Shown: positions 20,624-31,366 of the stretch, piece after piece | Layout: each line of letters starts with the position of its first letter | How positions within the stretch are numbered: the first letter of the stretch is position 1 | Assembly (NCBI RefSeq): GCF_012848855.1 | Contig: NZ_CP051630.1 | Span: 1,591,501-1,655,500 of the forward strand | DNA from: Pyruvatibacter mobilis | Lineage (GTDB): Bacteria; Pseudomonadota; Alphaproteobacteria; CGMCC-115125 | Reading direction: 5' to 3' | Length of the DNA stretch: 64,000 nucleotides | Notes under the pieces: generated by a model | Database searches by the model: none | The model's input: the letters and a program-made list of their open reading frames with translations, nothing else | Told to the model about the DNA's origin: nothing | Position numbers and translations under genes: made by a program

Positions 20624-22348
20624 CTAGAGCGCCGGGGCGGTGTCCGGCCCCGGCTGCTCGTTATGGGCTTCGACCTTGGTGCGCAGGTTGCGCTTCAGGA
20701 GCGCGGGGATGTCCACGTCCGGCGGACTGTCGACGCCGCGACCCGAATAAAGCCCGCGGCCCGGGGCCTGGAGGCTTTGAAGATCGTGGCCCATATCGAC
20801 GTCATAGGTGCGGTCGATCTGGTAGCGCAGATGTTTCTCGGCGTCATACCAGGCGGTCTTCTTCGCCCCGTCGCGGCAGGAGGCAAGCTCGCTCACGTCC
20901 GTCGCGCCCCAGCGCCGCTCGATGCAGTGATAGGGGTCAAACGACATGGTCCACAGGCGGGTCATCACATCTTCAAGGTCCAGCCGCACGGTCTGGCCCG
21001 CCGTGCTGCGATAGGTGATCTCGCAGGCATGGCTTTCCTCGTAGAAGGCCTTGAGCATGTCGGCGGCAAGGTCGGTGCCGCTATAGCTCAGCTTCGGGTC
21101 ACCTTGTGCCTGCATGTCGAGCAGCTTCTGCACCAGGTCAAACGTCTCCTTGAAGGAGGTCTTGAGGCGGGCGTCGCGCGACGGCGTTGAATAGCTCTCC
21201 CAGGTGCCGGTGGTGCCGTAGATGTTGTCAGGCAGGCGGTTCGGCTGCGGGTAGCGGTGGATGCCGGTCTTGATGGCGATGTCGACGGCGTGCTTGCGGG
21301 CGGCTGCGTCCTGACACAGGGACGTCAGCATGCCGCGCAATTCGCGCACCGGGCGGTATTTGAGATCGCCCACCGACAGGGACGCGCGCACCCATTCATA
21401 ATAGTTGAGCTTCTGCCCCTTCACCTCAAAGCTGGGCTCATACCATTTGGTGAAGTTCAGCACCTCCGTGCCGGCATATTGCTGCAGCGAGAACTCGGGC
21501 AACTCGGCGTTGGACACCGCCGTAACGTGGCCGCCATAGAGCACGCCATTGGCGGCGCGCTTGTAGCCTTCAAGCCTGATCGGCCGCCAGTTCTTGAAGC
21601 CGGTGCCGAGCTTGGCCTGGGTGCGCAGGAAGTTACGGCCGAAATAGCTGCGCGACAGGGACTGGTCCGGGTGGGCTGCCAGCGTCAGCACGCGCCCGTC
21701 CTCGGTCACCTTGTAGACCATGGTCACATGGCCGTTCACGTCATACACAACCGTCCCCGGACGAATGGTGTCGCGGCTGATCTTCGGTGAATAGTGATCG
21801 GTGAAATAGGGTTCGGCTTCCGCGCCCGCATGGTGGCGGTACATGCCGGTTGAGACCGCGCCGATATACTGGATGAACGTCACCGCATTGGTGCCGGTGC
21901 GCGCGTGGCGGCGGGCCACCACCTGGTTGCCTTCAAGCGAATAGCGGATGTCGCTGCCCGGCCCGTCAAAAGAGCGCATGGCGGTCTGGTGGGCGAAGGG
22001 CAGCCCGTTCTTCCACGCGTAATAGGCGCGCAGCATGTAGGGCATGTCGGCGCAGTCCGCATACCAGCGCACATAATAGGGGTCGGTCGCGCGATAGGGG
22101 TTGGCGGCGCTCTTCAGGCAGTCATTCATGGTGTAGCAGTCGGCGTCGCCCAGCGCCGTCACGAAGTCGCTGAAGCCGCGCTCGTCGGATTCGGTCCAGT
22201 GATCCTTGGTGATGATCCATTTGGAGCTGCGAGCGGCCTCCGCCGGGGCGGCCATCAGCCCCAGGCCCATCAAAGCAGCCGTTACCGCAAGCCCGGCGCG
22301 TGCCAGAATCGCCTCGCCGCGCGCCATCGAGAATCGAAAGCCAACCAT
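20624..22348 (-). CDS. Secreted protein with possible Cys/His (NlpC/CHAP-like) active site, function unknown
   Basis: The product is 574 residues if started at 22348, where the ATG has a GGGGGG run upstream; frames reach to 22444, so the start is uncertain. A signal peptide is clear: an Arg-containing n-region, then GLAVTAALMGLGLM and an AxA cleavage site (PAEAA). In the mature protein, C99 in WYADCADMPYMLRA and H207 in DVNGHVTMVYKV resemble the Cys and His elements of papain-like cell-wall hydrolase folds, preceded by RPGTVVYD as in NlpC/P60 domains. Cysteines at 71 and 77 may form a disulfide. The remaining 350 residues show no family I know. An enzymatic role is only a suggestion. Confidence 0.6.
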   Translation of the reverse strand: MVGFRFSMARGEAILARAGLAVTAALMGLGLMAAPAEAARSSKWIITKDHWTESDERGFSDFVTALGDADCYTMNDCLKSAANPYRATDPYYVRWYADCADMPYMLRAYYAWKNGLPFAHQTAMRSFDGPGSDIRYSLEGNQVVARRHARTGTNAVTFIQYIGAVSTGMYRHHAGAEAEPYFTDHYSPKISRDTIRPGTVVYDVNGHVTMVYKVTEDGRVLTLAAHPDQSLSRSYFGRNFLRTQAKLGTGFKNWRPIRLEGYKRAANGVLYGGHVTAVSNAELPEFSLQQYAGTEVLNFTKWYEPSFEVKGQKLNYYEWVRASLSVGDLKYRPVRELRGMLTSLCQDAAARKHAVDIAIKTGIHRYPQPNRLPDNIYGTTGTWESYSTPSRDARLKTSFKETFDLVQKLLDMQAQGDPKLSYSGTDLAADMLKAFYEESHACEITYRSTAGQTVRLDLEDVMTRLWTMSFDPYHCIERRWGATDVSELASCRDGAKKTAWYDAEKHLRYQIDRTYDVDMGHDLQSLQAPGRGLYSGRGVDSPPDVDIPALLKRNLRTKVEAHNEQPGPDTAPAL

Positions 22349-22650
22349 CCGGATGCCCCCCATCGCGGGCCCGGCATCCTGTCCGGCCCGCTGCCCCATC
22401 TCTGCCCTATCAAGCGCCGTCCCCCGCGCCGGACCCGTCCTCACGGCGCGTTCCGGACATGGCAGTGAGGCCCGGAAAAGCGTTTAGTCACAACAGCCTG
22501 TGAGCCGCGCCGGGGCAAGTCAAGCGCCCCGCCAGCGTTAACCGCCAGGTGGATGAAATAGCGGCAGCCTGCGCTTTTTTTCATCACAGGCATGCAAAAA
22601 GCACGTGACAGCCTGACGCACCGTCTGTAATGTCAGTGTCACATAAAAAA

Positions 22651-22836
22651 GGGGGCCGTCAGAAGCGTTCGCGCTTCAAATCGGCTCAAGTTTAGGGAGG
22701 AGGGCTTCCCCCTACCAAGGCCACTCAAGGGAAAACCCAAGGCCATTTCTGCGCGGCGCCGCACAGGCTGCTCGCTGCACAGGGGAAGGAAGCGAACTAC
22801 AAAGCAAGGCCTTAACGGGCCTTGCTTTTTTCTTTT
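22651..22836 (+). ncRNA. Candidate structured small RNA, about 186 nt, unassigned
   Basis: This region lacks coding potential but folds into a chain of hairpins. First is GAAGCG-UUCG-CGCUUC at 22661-22676, nested inside GCCG...CGGC. Next is UAGGG...CCCUA at about 22693-22714, then GGCC...GGG-AAAA-CCC..GGCC at about 22719-22744, then a GC-rich UGCG...CGCA element. It ends in a textbook terminator at 22801-22836. An A-run (22645-22650) precedes the proposed start. I tested it by eye against SRP RNA, 6S RNA, RNase P, tmRNA and the cobalamin riboswitch and found no convincing match. The 5' end is an estimate. Confidence 0.55.
22801..22836 (+). terminator. Strong intrinsic terminator of the small-RNA candidate
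   Basis: AAGCAAGGCC and GGCCTTGCTT pair over about 10 bp around a short loop (ttaacg region), followed directly by a T-run (TTTTTTCTTTT) on the plus strand. No plus-strand gene ends nearby, so the terminator must belong to a non-coding transcript. On the minus strand it could weakly serve the DUF1467 transcript, which ends at 22898, but the T-tract there is short. Confidence 0.85.
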
Positions 22837-22897
22837 CCGCATCACGATTTGACCGGCCGTCCCCTGCGACGGGCGCAGGCGTGCGCCCTTGCGGACC

Positions 22898-23179
22898 TTA
22901 GCGGGCTTCGTCGCCGAAGCGCGGGAAGAAGGGAATGTCGTCGAGGCTGATCAGGCGGTATTCCAGCGTCACGAAGGCGATAAGCCAGATGATGAAGGCC
23001 ACGCCTGTGGTGATCAGCACCTTGCGGCCCATCTGCGGGTTCGCCGGCGCGCTGTCCGCGGCACCCTCCACCGGGTCACTGCCCTCTTCCTCGCTGGTGC
23101 GCACGCCGAAAGGAAGCACGGCGAACAGCGTCAGAAACCAGATGATGCAATAGATGGCGATGCCGCCGACCAGGTTCAT
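22898..23179 (-). CDS. DUF1467 family small membrane protein
   Basis: The 93-residue product starts at the ATG at 23177-23179, which has GGGAGGAG upstream. Two membrane segments are seen, near residues 4-26 (GGIAIYCIIWFLTLFAVLPFG) and 55-76 (VLITTGVAFIIWLIAFVTLEY). VLPFGVRT and a C-terminal DDIPFF are characteristic of DUF1467, found almost only in alphaproteobacteria. The family's function is not known. It lies just downstream of rnj on the same strand, its usual neighbour. Confidence 0.88.
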   Translation of the reverse strand: MNLVGGIAIYCIIWFLTLFAVLPFGVRTSEEEGSDPVEGAADSAPANPQMGRKVLITTGVAFIIWLIAFVTLEYRLISLDDIPFFPRFGDEAR

Positions 23180-23208
23180 GGCTTGCTCCTCCCTCGGGTC
23201 GTCCCAGA

Positions 23209-24894
23209 CTATACGCGCGAGACCAGCACGGTCACGGGCGGTTTCTTGTCCCACAGGAAGCGGATGCGCCCGCGCACGGCCCGGCGCACGGCTTCGCTCA
23301 CCGCGTCATCGTCGCGGGCGGCGTTGCGGCGCAGGCGGGTCACCGCGTCCTCCGCAGCCTCCCGGCAGGTGTCCTCGATGGTGAGGTCGTCTTCAAGGTC
23401 GGGAATGCCGAGCGCCGCCACTTCCGGGTCGGCGATCAGGCGACCGTCTTCGTCCACCACCAGCGACACCACCACATTGCCGGCAAACGACATCTGCCGC
23501 CGCTCGCGCAGGGGTGCCTCCCCTGCCCGCACCAGCACGCTGCCGTCGAGGTGAAGGCGGCCTGCGGGCACGTCGTCGATCACTTCCGCCGGGCCGGGCG
23601 CGATGCGCGCCATCAGGCCGTTGCGCAGCACCAGTTGCTCGGGCACCTGCAGCTCCTCGGCCAGTTCCGCGTGGGCCAGCAGGTGGCGCGGTTCGCCATG
23701 CACGGGGATCGCCAGTTCCGGGCGGATCCACTGATACATCTGCGCCAGTTCGTCCCGGCACGGGTGACCGGACACGTGCACGTCATGGTCCTTTTCGGTC
23801 AGCACGTCGATGCCGCGCTCGGCCAGGCGGTTCTGCAACTCGAAGATGGGCAGTTCATTGCCGGGAATGATCTTGGAGGAAAACACCACCGTGTCGCCCT
23901 CGCCCATGGAGATATAGCGGTGGCTGTCCTCAGCGATGCGTGACAGGGCCGCGCGTGCCTCGCCCTGGCTGCCGGTACACAGGAACAGCACATTCTCCGG
24001 CGGCAGATAGCCCGCGTCCTCCTCGGCAACCGGTGTGGGCACGTTCTTGAGATAGCCGGTCTCGCGGGCGGCGGCCGTCACCCGGTGCATGGAGCGGCCG
24101 ACCAGCACCGTGCTGCGGTCATTGGCGGCGGCGGCTTCCATGATGGTCTGCAGGCGCGCGAGGTTGGAGGCAAAGGTCGTCACCGCGACGCGACCCTTCA
24201 GCGTGCCGATCAGCGCCGTCAGGTTCTTGCGCACATCCGCTTCCGAGCCTGACCGCCCCGGCGACAGCACATTGGTGCTGTCACACACGATGGCGCGCAC
24301 ACCTTCATCGCCGAACGCCTTCAGGGTGGCGGCATCCGTCACCTCGCCGACAATGGGTTCGTCGTCGATCTTCCAGTCGCCCGTATGCATCACATTGCCA
24401 AGCGGGGTGCGGATGGCGATGGCGTTGGGCTCGGGGATGGAATGGGTAAGCGTCACGAATTGCAGGTCGAACGGGCCGAGCTGCAATTCGCCTCCGAGGG
24501 GGATTTCATGCAGCGGCACGTCGTTGAGCAGCCCGTGCTCCGCCAGCTTGCCGCGCAGCATGGCGGCGGTGAACGGCGTCGCATAGACAGGGCATTCCAG
24601 CCGCTCCCACAGATGGGCGACGGCGCCGATATGGTCCTCGTGGGCGTGGGTAAGGACAAGGCCGAGCAGGTTTTCCTTCTCGCCTTCGATATAGAGCGGG
24701 TCGGGCATGATGACCTCAATGCCCGGCTCGCGGCCATCGGGGAAGGTGATGCCCAGGTCGATCGCCAGCCACTTGCGGTCCGTGGGCGGACCATAGCCGT
24801 AGAGGTTGAAGTTCATGCCGATCTCGCCCGTGCCGCCGAGCGGCAGGAAGACGAGTTCGTCGTTGATGGCGGGCGGGCGTTTGCGCTCAGCCAT
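23209..24894 (-). CDS. rnj: Ribonuclease J
   Basis: Metallo-beta-lactamase/beta-CASP RNase with 5'-3' exonuclease and endonuclease activity, used in RNA decay and rRNA maturation. The 561-residue product starts [20 protein letters not shown]. The zinc motif THAHEDHIG is at residues 82-90, GDWKID is the next metal site region, and the beta-CASP region follows. [18 protein letters not shown] then VPVHGE-like [10 protein letters not shown] appear near residue 390. I chose the ATG at 24892-24894, overlapping the coaX stop by 8 bp, over an upstream open frame that is a coaX shadow. Confidence 0.94.
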   Translation of the reverse strand: MAERKRPPAINDELVFLPLGGTGEIGMNFNLYGYGPPTDRKWLAIDLGITFPDGREPGIEVIMPDPLYIEGEKENLLGLVLTHAHEDHIGAVAHLWERLECPVYATPFTAAMLRGKLAEHGLLNDVPLHEIPLGGELQLGPFDLQFVTLTHSIPEPNAIAIRTPLGNVMHTGDWKIDDEPIVGEVTDAATLKAFGDEGVRAIVCDSTNVLSPGRSGSEADVRKNLTALIGTLKGRVAVTTFASNLARLQTIMEAAAANDRSTVLVGRSMHRVTAAARETGYLKNVPTPVAEEDAGYLPPENVLFLCTGSQGEARAALSRIAEDSHRYISMGEGDTVVFSSKIIPGNELPIFELQNRLAERGIDVLTEKDHDVHVSGHPCRDELAQMYQWIRPELAIPVHGEPRHLLAHAELAEELQVPEQLVLRNGLMARIAPGPAEVIDDVPAGRLHLDGSVLVRAGEAPLRERRQMSFAGNVVVSLVVDEDGRLIADPEVAALGIPDLEDDLTIEDTCREAAEDAVTRLRRNAARDDDAVSEAVRRAVRGRIRFLWDKKPPVTVLVSRV

Positions 24895-25657
24895 CGGCGT
24901 TCCGGCGGTGGATCTCCAGCAGGCCCACGGAGGTGACGTCCGGATCGAAGATGTCGATCTTCTCCGTCGCGCCATGGAACAGGGAGGCGATGCCGCCGGT
25001 GGCGACCACCTTCATGGGTTTTCCGTACTCGGCTTTCACGCGGTCGATCAATCCTTCGATCAGGCTGATATAGCCCCAGAAAACGCCCGCCTGCATGGCT
25101 TCCACGGTGTTGCGGCCGATAGTGCGTTCCGGCCGCTCGATGGCCACGCGCGGCAGCTTGGCAGCGGCGTCATGCAGGGCCTGCATGGACAGGTTGATGC
25201 CCGGCGAGATGATGCCGCCCTGGAAGGCGCCGGTCTCGTCCACGACATCGAATGTGGTTGCGGTGCCGCTGTCGACGATCAGCAGCGGCCCTCCGTGAGA
25301 CATATACGCCCCGACCGCGTTGACAAGGCGGTCAGCGCCCACCTCGCGCGGATTGTCGATATGGATATCGACACCGAGATTGACGTTCTCGCCGATGACC
25401 TTGGGGTCGACGTTGAAATAGCGGCGGCTGAGATTGCGCAGATTGAACAGCGACTGGGGCACCACGGTGGAAATGATGCAGCCGGTGATCTCGCTCACAT
25501 CCATCTGCTGCATGCGCATGAGTTCGGACAGCCACACCACATATTCGTCCGCCGTGCGGCCTGTATGGGTGGAGGTGCGCCACTGGGCCCGCCACTCCTT
25601 GCCATCATGCAGGCCGAAGACGGTGTTGGTGTTGCCGGTATCAATGGTCAGCAGCAT
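24887..25657 (-). CDS. coaX: Type III pantothenate kinase
   Basis: First step of coenzyme A synthesis, phosphorylating pantothenate. The 256-residue product starts [16 protein letters not shown], the phosphate motif of the ASKHA-fold CoaX family. It also shows [25 protein letters not shown] and GGIISPGI, the conserved type III motifs. It overlaps rnj and is 9 bp from birA, so birA-coaX-rnj is one transcriptional unit continuing the nuo operon, a known alphaproteobacterial arrangement. Confidence 0.95.
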   Translation of the reverse strand: MLLTIDTGNTNTVFGLHDGKEWRAQWRTSTHTGRTADEYVVWLSELMRMQQMDVSEITGCIISTVVPQSLFNLRNLSRRYFNVDPKVIGENVNLGVDIHIDNPREVGADRLVNAVGAYMSHGGPLLIVDSGTATTFDVVDETGAFQGGIISPGINLSMQALHDAAAKLPRVAIERPERTIGRNTVEAMQAGVFWGYISLIEGLIDRVKAEYGKPMKVVATGGIASLFHGATEKIDIFDPDVTSVGLLEIHRRNADG

Positions 25658-25666
25658 GGCTGTCCC

Positions 25667-26434
25667 TCACTTGGCTTCGCGCGGCGCGATGTCCGGGAAG
25701 AACACGTCACCGGCTGAAATTGTCTCGATTTTATCACCTGCGCGTATCTCAAGCGCGCCATCTTCATCAAGCGACAGAAATTCACCTTCGATCACACGGT
25801 CATGAAGCCTGACCGTGACCGGACCGCCCACCCCGCGCGCACGTGCCAGCCAGTCCTGGCGGATCGCGGCAAAGCCTGCCCCCCGGTCCCACTGGGCGCA
25901 GCGAGCGATAAAGGCAGTGGCCAGTTCCGTCAGCAGGGCCAGCGGCGTCACCGACATGCCGTGGGCCGAAAGGCATGTTGCGGGATATGGCGTGTCATCC
26001 GGGGCACGGGCGATATTGATGCCGATGCCGATTGCCAGCAGCGGGTCCTCGTCGCGGTGGCCAGCCGGGCCGGGTGCTGATTCAATCAGGATGCCGCTTA
26101 CCTTGGCACCATCGACCAGGAGGTCATTCGGCCATTTCAGCGCCAGCCCGTGGATACCCGTTGCATCTACCGCGTCGAACACCGCCAGTGCCGTCACGAA
26201 AGACATCTCCGCCGCCTTCGGCATCGGGCATTGCGGGGCGAACAGATGGGTGCAGAACAGATTGCCCGGCTCGGACATCCATGCCCTGCCCCGCCGGCCG
26301 CGGCCCGCTGACTGGGTGTCCGCATAGATCCAGGCCGGTCCGCGCGCACCTGCGGCGGCCATGCGGCGGGCTTCTTCGTTGGTGGAATCGATGTCGGCAA
26401 AATGGTGCAGCCCGACACCGCCGGGCCACACCAT
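25667..26434 (-). CDS. birA: Biotin--[acetyl-CoA-carboxylase] ligase, no DNA-binding domain
   Basis: Attaches biotin to the carboxyl carrier protein of acetyl-CoA carboxylase. The 255-residue product holds the catalytic core: DSTNEEARRMAAAGA, the biotinyl-AMP loop GRGRRGRAWMSEPGNLF, KWPNDLLVDGAKVSGIL, and a small C-terminal domain. The N-terminal helix-turn-helix of E. coli BirA is absent, so it is a ligase only and not a repressor of biotin genes. It is 23 bp from nuoN. Confidence 0.93.
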   Translation of the reverse strand: MVWPGGVGLHHFADIDSTNEEARRMAAAGARGPAWIYADTQSAGRGRRGRAWMSEPGNLFCTHLFAPQCPMPKAAEMSFVTALAVFDAVDATGIHGLALKWPNDLLVDGAKVSGILIESAPGPAGHRDEDPLLAIGIGINIARAPDDTPYPATCLSAHGMSVTPLALLTELATAFIARCAQWDRGAGFAAIRQDWLARARGVGGPVTVRLHDRVIEGEFLSLDEDGALEIRAGDKIETISAGDVFFPDIAPREAK

Positions 26435-26457
26435 CTGAGTGCCGGGTGCGGACGTGC

Positions 26458-27876
26458 TCAGAACAGCGCGCCCGCGGCAGCAGCGGCGCTGTCGAGCACC
26501 GGTGCCGGGAAGACGAAGAACAGCAGCACGAAGAGGCTCGACAGGGTGAGCACAAGGCGCACGTCACGGGCCATGGGCTGCTCGAAAGGCGCTGCCGGTT
26601 CGTCGAAATACATCACCTTGATGATGCGCAGGTAGTAATAGGCACCCACGACCGAGGCCAGCACGCCGATGATCGCCAGCGCATAGAGGCCGGCTTCGAT
26701 GGCCGCAAGGAAGACGTAGTACTTGGCGAAGAAGCCTGCGAGCGGCGGAATGCCCGCCAGCGAGAACATCAGCATCGCCATTACAAAGGCTAGCATGGGC
26801 TGGTTGCGCGACAAGCCGGCCAGATCCTCGATATTCTCCACCGGGCCTTCGGCGCGGCGCATGGCCAGGATGCAGGCGAAGGTGCCGATTGTCATGGCGA
26901 GGTAGATCACCAGGTAGATCAGCACGCCTTCCACACCCTGCTTGGTGCCGGCGGCAAGGCCGATGAGGATGAAACCCACATTGGCAATGGACGAATAGGC
27001 CATCAGGCGCTTGATGTTGGACTGGCCGATGGCGGCAAAGGCCCCCAGCAGGGTGGAGGCAACCGCCATGAAGAAGACGATCTGCTGCCACTCGGCCATC
27101 ACGCCAGGGAAGGCTTCGGTGACGGCACGCACCAGCATGGCCACAGCGGCGACCTTGGGGGCTGCGGCGAAGAAGGCCGTCGCCGGGGTCGGCGCGCCCT
27201 CATACACATCCGGCGTCCACATGTGGAACGGCACGGCGGACATCTTGAAGGCGATACCGGCCAGGAAGAAGACGAGCCCGAAGATCACGCCGATGGAGAC
27301 ATCCCCCTGCAGCACCTCGCCGAGGCCCGCATAGGTGACGGTGCCGGCAAAGCCATAGAGGAGCGACGCGCCATAGAGCAGCATGCCCGAGGACAGCGCA
27401 CCGAGGACGAAATATTTCAGGCCCGCTTCGGAGGAACGCAGGCTGTCACGCTTGAAGGCGGCGACGACATAGAGCGCCAGGCTCTGCAGCTCAATGCCGA
27501 TGTAAAGCGCGATCAGGCCGTTGGCCGACACCATCATGAACATGCCGAGCGTGGCGAGCACCAGCAGCACGGGATATTCGAAGCGGTTGAGGTTGTCCGC
27601 CTTCATGGAGGACAGACCCATGAACAGGGTGGCCGCGGCGCCGATCAGCACCAGCACCTTGATGAAGGTCGAGAAGCCGTCTGCGATGAAGCTGTCGCCG
27701 AAGGTAACGCCGGTGTCGCCGGTGACGACCGCGAAGCCGGTGATGGCGAACAGCACGATGCCGCCGATGGCCACGGGGCCCGCATCGTCTTCCTTGCGGA
27801 ACACGCCGAACATCAACAGCGCCATGGCGCCGACGGCGAGAATGATCTCGGGCAGGACGGGTGCAATATCAGGCAT
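26458..27876 (-). CDS. nuoN: NADH-quinone oxidoreductase subunit N
   Basis: Antiporter-like proton-pumping subunit of the complex I membrane arm. The 472-residue product is hydrophobic throughout with about 14 predicted spans. The Mrp-type motif region [23 protein letters not shown] contains the conserved Lys and the discontinuous helix. [14 protein letters not shown] follows, typical of NuoN. Last of the 14 nuo genes. Confidence 0.95.
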   Translation of the reverse strand: MPDIAPVLPEIILAVGAMALLMFGVFRKEDDAGPVAIGGIVLFAITGFAVVTGDTGVTFGDSFIADGFSTFIKVLVLIGAAATLFMGLSSMKADNLNRFEYPVLLVLATLGMFMMVSANGLIALYIGIELQSLALYVVAAFKRDSLRSSEAGLKYFVLGALSSGMLLYGASLLYGFAGTVTYAGLGEVLQGDVSIGVIFGLVFFLAGIAFKMSAVPFHMWTPDVYEGAPTPATAFFAAAPKVAAVAMLVRAVTEAFPGVMAEWQQIVFFMAVASTLLGAFAAIGQSNIKRLMAYSSIANVGFILIGLAAGTKQGVEGVLIYLVIYLAMTIGTFACILAMRRAEGPVENIEDLAGLSRNQPMLAFVMAMLMFSLAGIPPLAGFFAKYYVFLAAIEAGLYALAIIGVLASVVGAYYYLRIIKVMYFDEPAAPFEQPMARDVRLVLTLSSLFVLLFFVFPAPVLDSAAAAAGALF

Positions 27877-27897
27877 GGTTGCTTCCTCTCCCGGCCC

Positions 27898-29421
27898 TTA
27901 GTTCAGGCCTGCGACGGAGCCCGTCGCACCGGCAGCGTTATAGGCCTCGATGGCGGCCTGGGCATTGGTGAGTAGATTGTCCACCGACACAGCAGTCACA
28001 TCGAGAATGGGGGACGGATAGACACCGAAGAAGATGACCAGCAGCGCCAGCGGCACCATGGTCACCAATTCCCGGCGGTTCATGTCCGTGATGGATTTGA
28101 GATTGTCCTTCTCCAGCTCACCGAAGATGACGCGCCGGTAGAGGAACAGGGCATAGGCCGCTGACAGGATGACACCGGTGGCAGCCAGAATGGCGACCCA
28201 GGTGTTGACGGCGTAGATGCCCATGATGGTCAGGAATTCACCGACGAAGCCGCTGGTGCCGGGCAGCGCCACATTGGCCATGGTGAACAGCATGAAGAAG
28301 GTCGCGTAAACCGGCATGCGGTGCACAAGGCCGCCATAGGCTGCGATCTCGCGGGTATGCATGCGGTCGTAGATGACACCCACGCCGAGGAACAATGCCC
28401 CAGAGATAAAGCCGTGGCTAATCATCTGGAACAGACCGCCCTGAACGCCCTGGGTGTTGATGGCGAAGATGCCCATGGTCACGAAGCCCATATGGGCAAC
28501 CGATGAATAGGCGATCAGCTTCTTGATGTCCGTCTGCGCGAGTGCCACCAGCGAGGTGTAGATGATGGCGATGACCGACAGGGCGAAGACCAGCGGCGCG
28601 AACATGTCCGACGCGATCGGGAACATGGGCAGCGAGAAGCGCAGGAAGCCGTAGCCGCCCATCTTCAGCAGGATACCGGCGAGGATCACCGAGCCCGCTG
28701 TCGGGGCTTCCACGTGGGCATCCGGCAGCCAGGTGTGCACCGGCCACATGGGCATCTTCACCGCGAAGCTCGCGAAGAAGGCCAGCCATAGCCATGTCTG
28801 CAGATCGGCTGCGAATTCATGGGTCAGCAGCGTCGGGATGTCCGTCGTGCCCGCCGTCCAGTACATGGCCATGATGGCGAGCAGCATCAACACCGAGCCG
28901 AGCAGCGTGTAGAGGAAGAACTTGAAGCTCGCATAGACGCGCCGCGCCCCGCCCCACACGCCGATGATCAGGAACATCGGGATCAGCGCGCCTTCGAAGA
29001 AGAGATAGAAGAGCACCAGGTCCAGCGCGCAGAAAACGCCGATCATCAGCGTTTCCAGCACTAGGAAGGCGATCATGTATTCCTTCACGCGCGTCTTGAT
29101 GGAGTCCCAGCTTGCCAGGATGCAGGCGGGCATCAGCAGCGTCGTCAGGATGATGAACAGCATCGAGATGCCGTCCACGCCCAGGTGATAGGAGGCGACG
29201 CCCAGCCATTCCTGCTTCTCGACGAACTGGAAGTCAGCCGTCGTGTAGTCGAAATTCGTCCACAGCAGCAGCGAGATGGCGAAGGTGATGACGGTCGTCC
29301 ACAGCGCCACGAAGCGGGCGTTGCGGGCAACCACCTCTTCTTCCCCGCGGATCAGGAGGATGAACAGCGCCCCCAGAACCGGCAGGAAGGTAACGAGGGA
29401 AAGAATGGGCCAGTCGAGCAT
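27898..29421 (-). CDS. nuoM: NADH-quinone oxidoreductase subunit M
   Basis: Second antiporter-like subunit of complex I. The 507-residue product has about 14 spans. It shows the conserved Glu helix ([21 protein letters not shown]), [22 protein letters not shown] with the proton-channel Lys, and [15 protein letters not shown]. It lies between nuoN (21 bp) and nuoL (3 bp). Confidence 0.95.
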   Translation of the reverse strand: MLDWPILSLVTFLPVLGALFILLIRGEEEVVARNARFVALWTTVITFAISLLLWTNFDYTTADFQFVEKQEWLGVASYHLGVDGISMLFIILTTLLMPACILASWDSIKTRVKEYMIAFLVLETLMIGVFCALDLVLFYLFFEGALIPMFLIIGVWGGARRVYASFKFFLYTLLGSVLMLLAIMAMYWTAGTTDIPTLLTHEFAADLQTWLWLAFFASFAVKMPMWPVHTWLPDAHVEAPTAGSVILAGILLKMGGYGFLRFSLPMFPIASDMFAPLVFALSVIAIIYTSLVALAQTDIKKLIAYSSVAHMGFVTMGIFAINTQGVQGGLFQMISHGFISGALFLGVGVIYDRMHTREIAAYGGLVHRMPVYATFFMLFTMANVALPGTSGFVGEFLTIMGIYAVNTWVAILAATGVILSAAYALFLYRRVIFGELEKDNLKSITDMNRRELVTMVPLALLVIFFGVYPSPILDVTAVSVDNLLTNAQAAIEAYNAAGATGSVAGLN

Positions 29422-29424
29422 GGC

Positions 29425-31356
29425 TTAGTGCGCCCCCGTCAGCGAGTAGTAGGTCACAAAGGCCGCCACGCCGATGAGCATGGCGAAGGCATAGTGATAG
29501 ACGTAGCCGGTCTGCAGCTTCACCACGTTGCGGGTGACATCCATCACGCGCGCGGCAATGCCGTTGGGACCGAAGCCGTCGATGATGAAGCCGTCGCCGC
29601 CCTTCCACAGGGTGCGGCCGAGCCACATGGCGGGCTTCACGAAGATGACGTTGTAGAGCTCGTCGAAGTACCACTTGTTCAGCAGGAACTGGTACAGCGG
29701 CTGCTGTTCACGGGCGAGTGCCTTCGGGATGCCCGGGCGGACAATGTAGAATAGCCAGGCCGTTGCCAAGCCGATCACCATCATGATGAAGGGCGACCAG
29801 ACCACGAGCGCCGGGGCGTGGTGGAACTCTTCGATGAGGTTGTTGCTCGGCAGGGTGAAGAGCGACCCGTTCCAGAAGGTTGCCTGATCGTGGCCGACGA
29901 AGAATTCCCTCATCGGGAAACCGGCCAGCACCGTACCGGCGGACAGCACGATCAGCGGAATGAGCATCACCCAGGGACTCTCATGCACATGGCTGAGCAC
30001 CTCGTTGGAGGCGCGGCTTTCGCCGTGGAAGGTCATGAAGATGAGGCGCCAGGAATAGAAGCTGGTCATCAGCGCGGCCACGACCGTCATGGCGAAGGCG
30101 TAGCCTGCCAGGCCCGAATTGGCCATGTAGGCCGCTTCGATGATGGCGTCCTTTGAATAGTAGCCCGCCAGATAGGGGACACCCGTCAGGCCCAGCGTGC
30201 CGATGATCATCATGATCCAGGTGCCGGGGATCATCTTGAAGATGCCGCCCATCTTGCGCATGTCCTGCTCGTCCGACATGGCGTGGATCACCGAGCCCGC
30301 GCCGAGGAACAGCAGCGCCTTGAAGAAGGCGTGGGTGAACAGGTGGAACACCGCCATCTGGTAGCCGCCGAGGCCCAGGGCCACGAACATGTAGCCGAGC
30401 TGCGAGCAGGTGGAATAGGCGATCACGCGCTTGATGTCGTTCTGCACGAGACCGACGGTGGCGGCGAAGAAAGCCGTCGTTGCGCCGATCAGGGTCACGA
30501 ACCACAGCGCGTCGGGCGCGAACTCGAACATCGGCGAGGTGCGGGCCACCAGCACCACGCCCGCGGTCACCATGGTGGCGGCGTGGATGAGGGCGGAGAC
30601 CGGGGTCGGGCCTTCCATGGCGTCCGGCAGCCAGGTGTGCAGCAGGAACTGCGCCGACTTGCCCATGGCACCCATGAACAGCAGCAGGCACAGGGTCGTC
30701 ATGATGTCGACCTGCATGCCGGCGAAGGCGAAGGTCTGGCCTGCCACCTCCGGCACGGCGGCGAACACCGTGTCGAAATCAAGCGAGCCGAAGACGAGGA
30801 AGGTGCCGGCCACACCGAGCAGGAAGCCGAAGTCACCCACGCGGTTGACCACGAAGGCCTTCATGGCAGCGGCATTGGCCGACGGCTTCTTGTACCAGAA
30901 GCCGATCAGCAGATAGGACGCAAGCCCCACGCCTTCCCAGCCGAAGAACATCTGCACGAAGTTGTCGGCGGTCACCAGCATCAGCATGGCGAAGGTGAAC
31001 AGCGACAGATAGGCGAAGAAGCGCGACCGGTGCGGGTCGTGGCTCATATAGCCGATGGAATAAAGGTGCACGAGCGACGACACGGTGTTGACCACCACCA
31101 GCATCACGGCGGTGAGCGTGTCGACACGGATCATCCAGTCCACTTCCAGCGCGCCGCTGTCGATCCACCGCAGGATGTGCACCTTGCCCGTATAGCCGCC
31201 GAAGGCGACATCGAAGAAGGCGATCCACGACAGGAGCGCGGCCAGCATCAGCAGGCTGGTGGTGACGATTTCCGATCCGCGGTGGCCGATGACGCGGCCG
31301 AACAGGCCGGCGATCAGAAAGCCGAGAAGCGGGAGGAAGACGATGGCGGAATACAT
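29425..31356 (-). CDS. nuoL: NADH-quinone oxidoreductase subunit L
   Basis: The distal antiporter-like subunit of complex I, with the long lateral helix. The 643-residue product shows [51 protein letters not shown] (the NuoL signature) and [16 protein letters not shown]. The C-terminal part has the extra span and amphipathic helix that distinguish NuoL from M and N. Start at 31356 gives the usual N-terminus. Confidence 0.96.
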   Translation of the reverse strand: MYSAIVFLPLLGFLIAGLFGRVIGHRGSEIVTTSLLMLAALLSWIAFFDVAFGGYTGKVHILRWIDSGALEVDWMIRVDTLTAVMLVVVNTVSSLVHLYSIGYMSHDPHRSRFFAYLSLFTFAMLMLVTADNFVQMFFGWEGVGLASYLLIGFWYKKPSANAAAMKAFVVNRVGDFGFLLGVAGTFLVFGSLDFDTVFAAVPEVAGQTFAFAGMQVDIMTTLCLLLFMGAMGKSAQFLLHTWLPDAMEGPTPVSALIHAATMVTAGVVLVARTSPMFEFAPDALWFVTLIGATTAFFAATVGLVQNDIKRVIAYSTCSQLGYMFVALGLGGYQMAVFHLFTHAFFKALLFLGAGSVIHAMSDEQDMRKMGGIFKMIPGTWIMMIIGTLGLTGVPYLAGYYSKDAIIEAAYMANSGLAGYAFAMTVVAALMTSFYSWRLIFMTFHGESRASNEVLSHVHESPWVMLIPLIVLSAGTVLAGFPMREFFVGHDQATFWNGSLFTLPSNNLIEEFHHAPALVVWSPFIMMVIGLATAWLFYIVRPGIPKALAREQQPLYQFLLNKWYFDELYNVIFVKPAMWLGRTLWKGGDGFIIDGFGPNGIAARVMDVTRNVVKLQTGYVYHYAFAMLIGVAAFVTYYSLTGAH

Positions 31357-31366
31357 AGGCGTGCCC

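Noticed and set aside
22651-22836. SRP (4.5S) RNA, because of GGAAGGAAGC near 22786
   Set aside because: The flanking SRP apical-loop sequence (the GUCAGG-type strand and GCAGCC) is missing, and the overall fold is a chain of hairpins rather than one long rod.
22651-22836. Cobalamin riboswitch, because of GGCCACTC and GGGAAAACCC
   Set aside because: The conserved B12-box sequence is absent, and no B12-related or other gene lies downstream on the same strand.
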